Below are positions 32,094-37,742 of a stretch of DNA of 37,742 nucleotides, piece by piece. Under the pieces are notes generated by a model, which did not search any database, was not told the DNA's origin, and saw nothing but the letters and a program-made list of their open reading frames with translations. Source of the stretch: SXOA01 sp051004015 (GTDB lineage: Bacteria > Planctomycetota > Planctomycetia > Pirellulales > Pirellulaceae); assembly GCA_051004015.1 (NCBI GenBank), contig JBPCKT010000069.1, positions 1 through 37,742 of the forward strand, written 5' to 3'. Position numbers and translations under genes: made by a program. Position 1 is the first letter of the stretch. Each line of letters starts with the position of its first letter.

Positions 32094-32386
32094 ACCTTTT
32101 CTCCCGGTGATGATATTCTACTTCCCCTGGCCGAGACTTGGAAACCGGCGGAACCCCTCACGAGCCAATGACTCGCCTCAAAAAACCGCCACGACTTTGA
32201 CGCGCTCATTCTATAACCTACACTTTCCCGGCTCCGGACCGCGCGCAGGCGCTGCGCAAGTCTCGGCTAGGATATGCTTTAGAGGGGCCCAAGAATCGCC
32301 CGGCGATTTCCCGCCAGATTGCCCGGCGGGGAGCGAATAGGCACCTAAAGAGACGTTAGAGAACTGTTTTCCAACTGGAGACGACT

Positions 32387-34024
32387 ATGTATTTCTCCCC
32401 GCTCCTTGCTGCCGCTGGTGATGACAAATTTCCTGTCTGGCTGATTTACGTCGGCATCGCCGGTGTGCTCATCGCCATCACCCTTTTTGCGATGCTGCTG
32501 ATCCTGATCCGCTTTTATAAGCGGTGCCCCAGCAACCGCGTGCTGGTGATTTTCGGCCGCACGGGGAAGGGACAATCCAGCCGCACCATTCACGGCGGAG
32601 CGGCGTTTGTGGTCCCGCTGATTCAGGACTATGCCTACCTCAGTCTGGAGCCGATCCAGATTGAAGTGCCGCTGCGGGGCGCACTTTCCTCCGAGAATAT
32701 CCGCGTCAACGTGCCGAGCGTCTTCACCGTCGCCATCGATACCAAGCCGGAGGTGATGCAGAACGCCGCCATCCGTTTGCTCGGCCTCTCGACGGCCGAG
32801 GTTCGCAAGCAGGCCGAGGAAATGATCTTCGGCCAGTTGCGGCAGGTGATTGCCTCGATGGGCATTGAGGAAATCAACCGCGACCGCGACACGTTCCTCA
32901 AGCACGTGCAGCATTCGCTGGAGCCGGAACTCGCGAAGATCGGTTTGACGCTGATCAACGTCAACATCACGGACATCACCGACGAGTCCGGCTACATCGA
33001 CGCCATCGGCCAGAAGGCGGCTTCGCTGGCCATTCAGCAGGCCCGCGGCGACGTGGCAGACAACGAGAAAATGGGCGAGACCCGCGTCGCCGGCGCGGAG
33101 CGCGATAAATCGATTCAGGTGGCCAGCGCCCGCAAGGAGCAGTCCATTGGCACCCGCGAGGCCGAGCGGGAGCAGGCCGTCCGCATCGCCGCGCTGGAGA
33201 AGGAGCAGATGGTCGGCGAGAAGTCCGCCCAATTCGAGCGGGACGCCCAGGTGAAGGACTCCGAGCGGCAAATGCGTATCCAGGTGGCCGAAGCCGACGC
33301 CTCCGCCATCGACGGCGAAAACACGGCCGCGGCCCGCGTGGCAGCTTCCGCGGCGGACCTGGCGATCAAGAAAGCCGAGGCTTACGAGCGGGGCGAAGGC
33401 CGCCGCAAGCAGGCCGAGGCCAGCGTTATGGAAATTCAGAACCGGGCGATGGCCAAGGCCGCGATCGCGGAAGCCGAACGCGTGGAGGCCGAGCAACGTG
33501 CCAAGCTGGAAGCTCCCGCCAAGGCCCAGAAGGCCCGCATGGTGGTCGACGCCGAGGCCGGCGCCGAGAAGCGGCGGATCGAAGCCCAGGCGGAAGCCGA
33601 CGCCATCTTCATGAAGCTGGAAGCGGAAGCCCGCGGCCAGTATGAAATCCTCGCCAAGAAGGGTGAGGGCCTCAAGCAGATTGTCGAATCCTGCGGCGGC
33701 GCGAACCAGGCGTTCCAGATGCTCATGCTGGAGCACCTCGACAACCTGGCGGATGCCTCGGCCAAGGCCATCTCGAACATCAAGTTCGACAAGATCGTGG
33801 TCTGGGAAGGGGGCGGGCAGAACGGCCGCAGCAGCACGGCGGATTTCCTCAGCGGCATGGCCAAGAGCATGCCCCCGATGCTGCAGGTGATGAAAGACAT
33901 CGGTGGAATCGACCTACCCACCTCGCTGGTCCGGCTGGCGGGGGATGAATCAAGCTCCGTCGCTGCCGCCACACCCAAACCCCCCGTCAACGGCGACCTG
34001 CCGGTCAAGCCGGCGAAGGGCTGA
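32387..34024 (+). CDS. Flotillin-family SPFH membrane protein
   Basis: This 545-residue flotillin has an N-terminal membrane anchor at ~17-41 (VWLIYVGIAGVLIAITLFAM), an SPFH/band-7 domain (~45-230, RVLVIFGRTGKGQSSRTIHG; GGAAFVVPLIQDYAYLSLEP; VRKQAEEMIFGQLRQVIASM; GLTLINVNITDITDESGYID) and a long Ala/Glu-rich coiled coil (~235-440, EREQAVRIAALEKEQ and similar heptads). Flotillins scaffold membrane microdomains. Ribosome-binding site GGAG lies six bases before the ATG. The NfeD partner often found beside flotillins is not adjacent. The gene sits alone, with a 293-bp gap upstream in which no gene is seen. Confidence 0.93.
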   Translation: MYFSPLLAAAGDDKFPVWLIYVGIAGVLIAITLFAMLLILIRFYKRCPSNRVLVIFGRTGKGQSSRTIHGGAAFVVPLIQDYAYLSLEPIQIEVPLRGALSSENIRVNVPSVFTVAIDTKPEVMQNAAIRLLGLSTAEVRKQAEEMIFGQLRQVIASMGIEEINRDRDTFLKHVQHSLEPELAKIGLTLINVNITDITDESGYIDAIGQKAASLAIQQARGDVADNEKMGETRVAGAERDKSIQVASARKEQSIGTREAEREQAVRIAALEKEQMVGEKSAQFERDAQVKDSERQMRIQVAEADASAIDGENTAAARVAASAADLAIKKAEAYERGEGRRKQAEASVMEIQNRAMAKAAIAEAERVEAEQRAKLEAPAKAQKARMVVDAEAGAEKRRIEAQAEADAIFMKLEAEARGQYEILAKKGEGLKQIVESCGGANQAFQMLMLEHLDNLADASAKAISNIKFDKIVVWEGGGQNGRSSTADFLSGMAKSMPPMLQVMKDIGGIDLPTSLVRLAGDESSSVAAATPKPPVNGDLPVKPAKG

Positions 34025-34072
34025 TGTTGGAGCCCCCCGTTGGAGTCCCGCCTTCAGGCGGCTCCCGTCTTT

Positions 34073-34353
34073 CCGACTTACGTCAAACCCCCTCGACGTA
34101 AGTCGGTTCGCTACTTCCTCGCCGCGGCTCGCCTCCACCCCCCGGTGGGAGTGGAAATTATTCACTTTTTGGCAGCACTCACACGCGAAAAATATCGTGA
34201 ATAAGTTGTCGTAAGTAATTGAACAAAAGTCACTTACGTCGATACGCTGCCGCATTATTCAGGCGAATTGGCCATTTTGCTTATTCACACGCGCGAACGC
34301 TTTAGAGCCCCTCCGCCTCGCGTGACTTACGTCGAATCGCCTCGACGTAAGTC
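34073..34353. repeat. ACTTACG/CGTAAGT inverted-repeat cluster
   Basis: There are two exact 12-bp palindromic pairs: CCGACTTACGTC (34073-34084) with GACGTAAGTCGG (34095-34106), and GACTTACGTCGA (34324-34335) with TCGACGTAAGTC (34342-34353). Between them is an imperfect pair (CGTAAGT 34210-34216, ACTTACG 34232-34238) in AT-rich sequence with TTATTCAC copies on both strands. It fills much of the 571-bp gap between the flotillin and restriction-modification genes. I see no coding frame there. Confidence 0.75.
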
Positions 34354-34595
34354 CCAATGCTTCGGGTCGCCCCTTCGCTCCCATTCGCGCACGAAGGTCC
34401 TCCCCCCCAGCGCCCGCCGCCAAGTAAAAAACAGCACAACCAGGTTGCCAAAGAGCCGGCCCTCCTGGCCCCCGCCCGGAGCTCCGCCGCGGCTATCGTG
34501 TATTATACAAAAAGACACTCCAATACTAAGTGTCCAGTTCAAATGGCGCCGTTGGCCGGCCCCCCGCAGGCAAGCCGAGCCGCTACACTTGGCGA

Positions 34596-37500
34596 ATGCC
34601 AGATTCCCCTTCCATGACCCCCGCCCAGTTCATCTCCAAGTGGCAGGCCGTCAACCTTTCGGAGCGGTCCGCCTGCCAGCAGCATTTTCTCGATCTATGC
34701 GAGCTGCTCGGCCAGCCCAAGCCGGCGGAGGCCGACCCCGAGGGAGCTTGGTACTGCTTTGAGAAGGGGGTTAAGAAAACTCAAGGGGGCGATGGCTGGG
34801 CCGATGTCTGGATGCAGGGGCGCTTCGGCTGGGAATACAAGGGAAAGCACAAGGACCTCGTCGCCGCCTACAGGCAGCTCCTGCAATACCGCGAAGCCCT
34901 GGAAAATCCGCCGCTCCTCGTCGTCTGCGACCTGGACCGGTTCGAAATCCACACCAATTTCACCGGGACCATCAAGAAGGTCTTTGCCTTCGACCTCTCC
35001 GGCCTGGCCGAACCGGACAACCTCAATACGCTCCGCCGCCTCTTCACCGAGCCGGAAGCCCTCCGCCCCGGCCTCACCACGCAAAACGTCACCGAGCAGG
35101 CGAGCGCCCTGTTCGGCAGAGTGGCCGACGGCATTCGCCAGCGGGGCATTCCGCCCCACTCCGCGGCCCATTTTCTGATGAAGCTGATGTTCTGCATGTT
35201 TGCCGAGGACATCGACCTCCTCCCCGAAAAAGTTTTCACCCGCTCCCTCGCCGCGTCGAAAAAAGACCCCGGCAAGCTCACCAAGACTCTCAAAAACCTG
35301 TTCGAGGCGATGGCCAGCGGCGGCAGTTTCGGGGCAGACGAAATTCTGTATTTCAATGGCGGCTTGTTCGCCGATGCCGAAGTGATCGACCTGATTCCGG
35401 CCGAAATCGCCACCCTCTCGGAAGCCGCCCAGTTCGATTGGTCGGACGTCGAACCCCACATTTTCGGCACTCTCTTCGAGCGGCTCCTCGACCCGGCCAA
35501 GCGCTCGCAAATCGGGGCGCACTACACCAGCCGCGAGGACATCACCACGCTTTTGGAGCCGGTGATGATGGCCCCGCTCCGCCGCCAGTGGTCCGCCGTG
35601 CAGGAAAAGGTGAACGAGCTTCGCCCCAAGCTGCTGGAAGGGAAAAAGAAGGGGGGCAAGACCCTCTCCCATAAGGAAACCAAAACCGAGAAGCAAATCA
35701 AAAAGCTCCTGCATGATTTCGGCGACGACCTGGCCCAAGTCACCGTCCTCGACCCCGCCTGCGGCAGCGGGAATTTTCTGTATGTCGCCCTCCACCTTCT
35801 GCTCGACCTCAACAAGGAAGTGGTTTCGTTCGCCGCCAAGACGGGGCTGGGAATGTTCCCGCAAGTCAACCCGACGCAGCTCCTGGGGATCGAAATCAAC
35901 CCGTACGCGGCCGAGTTGGCCCAGGTCGTCATCTGGATCGGCTACCTGCAATGGATGCACGACAACGGCTTCACCCCCAGCCAGAACCCGGTGCTGCAAG
36001 CCTTCCAAAGCATCCGTCAAATGGACGCCATCCTCGACCTCACCGACCCGGAAAACCCCCAGGAGCCGGAATGGCCGAAGGCGGACTACATCGTGGGCAA
36101 TCCGCCGTTTTTGGGCAACAAAAGCCTAAAGGCAGAATTGGGAGGACCGTACCTGAAGGCATTGTCCGCGATCTATTCCGAGAGAGTCGCAGGATCGTCT
36201 GATTTGTGTTGTTACTGGTTTGACAAAGCGCTAGGACAGCTTGAAGCCAAGAATGCAAAACGCGCTGGACTCCTCGCAACAACGGCTATTCGGCAGGTTG
36301 GGTCGCGGGGAGTCTTAGAAAGAATTAAGGAAAAGGGGAGTATCTATTTTGCAGTCTCAGATCGAGATTGGGTCCTCGATGGCGCTGCGGTGCGCATCAG
36401 TATCGTCGGATTTGGTCCCAAAGAGTTGGACGAAACCCCCACGTTGGATTCGAAGGGAGTAACGGCGATAAACCCCGATCTGACGTCTGGTCTTGATTTG
36501 ACCCACGCGAGACGACTTTCTACCAATGCATCGCTATGTTTCATGGGTACGACGAAGGTAGGCGACTTCGACATCGAAGATGACGATGCAAAAAAGATGC
36601 TAGTCGCGTCCAACCCAAACGGACGACCATCTAGCGATGTTCTTCGGCCGTTTCGTAATGGCAGTGATCTGGTCCGAGACTGCTCAAATCGTTGGATCAT
36701 AGATTTCGGCGTGGGGACGAAACTCGAAGATGCATCTCGATATGAAGCTCCGATGGAGTACCTCGTAAAAAATGTCCGTGACAAACGGCTCAGCAATAAT
36801 GATAAGTGGCGAGCAGCGCATTGGTGGCTGTTGGGTCGAACGATTCCAGACTTCCGCGCCGCGGTAAAGGAAATACCTCGGTATCTAGGAACGCCTCGCG
36901 TTGCTAAGCATCGCGTTTTTGTGTGGCTTGATTCCGCAGTGCTGCCTGACTCAAAGGTCATCGCCATTACGTTATGCGACGATTTTCACTTCGGTGTTCT
37001 CCAGTCGCGAGTTCACTCAGAATGGACACTAAAAACATGCGGGTGGCATGGGATTGGAAATGACGTTACCTATAATCCCACCACTTGCTTCGAAACCTTC
37101 CCCTTCCCCGAGCCGACGGAGGAGCAGCGGCAGGCCATTGCGGCAGCGGCGAAGGAACTCGACGACCTCCGCACCGCCTGGCTCAATCCACCCGAATGGA
37201 CCCGCACCGAAACCCTCGAATTCCCCGGCTCCGAGGGCGGCCCGTGGGCGCGGTACATCGCATCGCCGGGTGAAAGGGGTCGGGAGTCTTTGGCGTCACA
37301 GACTTCTCATCATGCAACGTCCTTGACGCCAAAGACTCCCGACCCCCTCGCGTCGCACCGCGAGAAAAGCCCAGACCCTCACCCCGGCCCTCTCCCAAGG
37401 GGAGAGGGGGCAATCGTCCGCTACCCCCGCCTCGTCCCCAAGGACGACGACTGCGCGAAGGAACTCAAGAAGCGGACCCTTGTCAGGGGGCGGTCAAAAA

Positions 37501-37682
37501 CAGCAGCAGGGGCAGAATTGAAAAGCAGCCATTTTGAATGGAGCGCGGTTCGCCGTTGGTTTGCAGCAACATCTTCCAAGTTGCTGGAGACCACGTATGG
37601 CGAATGGCCTCAAGACGGCAAAAAGTCAGTCGATACAACAGCTGCATACCGCAGGATGGTCCGGGCGGAGGATCGCCAGTGA
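34596..37682 (+). CDS. MmeI-like type II restriction-modification enzyme, 3' end replaced by IS21
   Basis: This is a single chain with nuclease and DNA methyltransferase. The start used is ATG 34596; ATG 34614 is equally possible. The N-terminal nuclease box reads ADVWMQGRFGWEYK: Asp70, nine residues, Glu80-Tyr-Lys82, the D-x9-ExK spacing known for MmeI. The adenine methyltransferase core has motif I DPACGSGNF (near 386) and motif IV NPPF (near 502). The target-recognition region follows (about 600-880). From ~885, PTTCFETFPFPEPTEEQRQA and VRYPRLVPKDDDCAKELKKR lead towards the usual C-terminus. The IS21 end at 37481 cuts the gene after codon 961, so residues 962-1028 are IS-derived. Two repeats are inserted in frame at 37276-37410. 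Activity is doubtful. Confidence 0.88.
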   Translation: MPDSPSMTPAQFISKWQAVNLSERSACQQHFLDLCELLGQPKPAEADPEGAWYCFEKGVKKTQGGDGWADVWMQGRFGWEYKGKHKDLVAAYRQLLQYREALENPPLLVVCDLDRFEIHTNFTGTIKKVFAFDLSGLAEPDNLNTLRRLFTEPEALRPGLTTQNVTEQASALFGRVADGIRQRGIPPHSAAHFLMKLMFCMFAEDIDLLPEKVFTRSLAASKKDPGKLTKTLKNLFEAMASGGSFGADEILYFNGGLFADAEVIDLIPAEIATLSEAAQFDWSDVEPHIFGTLFERLLDPAKRSQIGAHYTSREDITTLLEPVMMAPLRRQWSAVQEKVNELRPKLLEGKKKGGKTLSHKETKTEKQIKKLLHDFGDDLAQVTVLDPACGSGNFLYVALHLLLDLNKEVVSFAAKTGLGMFPQVNPTQLLGIEINPYAAELAQVVIWIGYLQWMHDNGFTPSQNPVLQAFQSIRQMDAILDLTDPENPQEPEWPKADYIVGNPPFLGNKSLKAELGGPYLKALSAIYSERVAGSSDLCCYWFDKALGQLEAKNAKRAGLLATTAIRQVGSRGVLERIKEKGSIYFAVSDRDWVLDGAAVRISIVGFGPKELDETPTLDSKGVTAINPDLTSGLDLTHARRLSTNASLCFMGTTKVGDFDIEDDDAKKMLVASNPNGRPSSDVLRPFRNGSDLVRDCSNRWIIDFGVGTKLEDASRYEAPMEYLVKNVRDKRLSNNDKWRAAHWWLLGRTIPDFRAAVKEIPRYLGTPRVAKHRVFVWLDSAVLPDSKVIAITLCDDFHFGVLQSRVHSEWTLKTCGWHGIGNDVTYNPTTCFETFPFPEPTEEQRQAIAAAAKELDDLRTAWLNPPEWTRTETLEFPGSEGGPWARYIASPGERGRESLASQTSHHATSLTPKTPDPLASHREKSPDPHPGPLPRGEGAIVRYPRLVPKDDDCAKELKKRTLVRGRSKTAAGAELKSSHFEWSAVRRWFAATSSKLLETTYGEWPQDGKKSVDTTAAYRRMVRAEDRQ
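37276..37346. repeat. Perfect 23-bp inverted repeat inside the restriction-modification gene
   Basis: The arm at 37276-37298 (starting GGGGTCGGGAGTC) and the arm at 37324-37346 (ending GACTCCCGACCCC) are exact reverse complements over 23 bp, with a 25-bp loop. It is a dispersed-repeat hairpin read in frame within the C-terminal linker of the methyltransferase gene. Confidence 0.85.
37376..37410. repeat. CCCTCTCCC/GGGGAGAGGG hairpin inside the restriction-modification gene
   Basis: CCCTCACCCCGGCCCTCTCC is followed by CAAGGGGAGAGGGGG. CCCTCTCCC and GGGGAGAGGG pair as a short stem. This is a common dispersed repeat in many GC-rich genomes and encodes the DPHPGPLPRGEG stretch here. Confidence 0.75.
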
Positions 37683-37742
37683 ACTGGGGATCGACCGCGG
37701 GACCGTAGCGCGACACCTACGACCGGCGCAGGCTGCCTCAAA
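37481..37742 (+). mobile_element. IS21-family element, left end (runs off the window)
   Basis: TGTCAGGGGGCGGTC at 37481 has the TGT start of IS21 ends and lies exactly where the methyltransferase sequence stops matching its family. The istA gene starts 116 bp inside. The right end, istB and the target duplication are outside the window. Confidence 0.75.
37597..37742 (+). CDS. istA: IS21 transposase IstA (partial, 5' end)
   Basis: The frame from ATG 37597 reads SIQQLHTAGWSGRRIASELG then IDRGTVARHLRPAQAAS, the helix-turn-helix at the N-terminus of IS21-type IstA transposases. It continues past the right edge; 48 residues are visible. GGAG lies about nine bases before the ATG. The first part overlaps the end of the disrupted methyltransferase frame. 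IstA cuts and joins DNA, working with the ATPase IstB, which should lie downstream outside the window. Confidence 0.85.
   Translation, partial: MANGLKTAKSQSIQQLHTAGWSGRRIASELGIDRGTVARHLRPAQAAS

Noticed and set aside
32345..33736. A 463-codon open frame antisense to flotillin
   Set aside because: It mirrors the Ala/Glu-rich coiled coil as Leu/Gly/His-rich low-complexity sequence.
34140..34300. Possible replication origin because of TTATTCACA-like (DnaA-box-like) sequences
   Set aside because: Only one site fits TTATNCACA; no dnaA, dnaN or other origin-linked gene is near, and similar TTATTCAC sequences are part of a wider repeat family.
34695..36020. A 441-codon open frame antisense to the restriction-modification gene
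   Set aside because: The sense strand has clear nuclease and methyltransferase motifs; the antisense product has none.
18259..37742. CRISPR array among the many palindromic repeats
   Set aside because: No regular direct repeats with unique spacers of uniform length; the repeats are solitary hairpins or pairs, and no cas gene is present.

Overview
The window looks like a chromosomal segment of a planctomycete (Planctomycetota, probably Pirellulales or Gemmatales). The basis is gene content and style, not a marker gene: an ECF sigma factor with a coupled anti-sigma-like protein and a PDZ protein, DUF1080, TIGR03790, HTTM and DUF2330 proteins, a large GDSL/CocE fusion, GC-rich coding sequence with long antisense shadow frames, and many short palindromic intergenic repeats. 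No rRNA, tRNA or CRISPR array was seen.

Layout. Positions 1-2760 are an accessory patch: the tail of an unknown gene, an IS4-like transposase remnant, an S24/S26-like protein, a very GC-rich SAM methyltransferase, a small hypothetical gene and a broken tyrosine-recombinase remnant. Positions 2770-5975 hold a long leader followed by an ECF sigma / anti-sigma / PDZ operon that ends in a good terminator. Positions 6118-13329 carry exported or membrane proteins of unknown role (a degenerate peptidase-like protein, DUF1080, an HTTM protein with a coupled partner, TIGR03790) and a short-chain dehydrogenase (SDR). Positions 13888-19884 (minus strand) carry an Nramp-like transporter, an unusual SDR, a fused E1 alpha-beta subunit and an E2 acyltransferase. 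These look like the core of a thiamine-diphosphate 2-oxo acid or acetoin dehydrogenase complex whose E3 is elsewhere. Next come an ABC exporter, fumarase C, an exported isoaspartyl methyltransferase, a membrane protein wrapped in repeats, DUF2330, the GDSL-CocE fusion, two small proteins, thioredoxin, a RelE/ParE-type toxin-antitoxin pair and a flotillin. The window ends in an MmeI-like single-chain restriction-modification gene whose 3' end is overwritten by an IS21-family element that runs off the edge.

The most distinctive signal is the repeat content and where it sits. Related long leaders precede the ECF sigma gene and the SDR at 13329, pointing toward each other. ACTTACG/CGTAAGT inverted pairs recur in three intergenic regions. 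One 24-bp palindromic element directly follows the stop codons of both the ABC transporter and fumC. About 105-bp hairpin repeats enclose one membrane-protein gene. Repeats have also entered coding sequence in frame, in the signal-peptide region of the TIGR03790 gene and in the C-terminal part of the restriction-modification gene. I did not find a clear multi-gene defence island or a wholly new system. The best candidates for follow-up are the IS21-disrupted MmeI-like gene, the E1/E2/SDR cluster with an SDR lacking its catalytic lysine, the paired leaders and the GDSL-CocE fusion.
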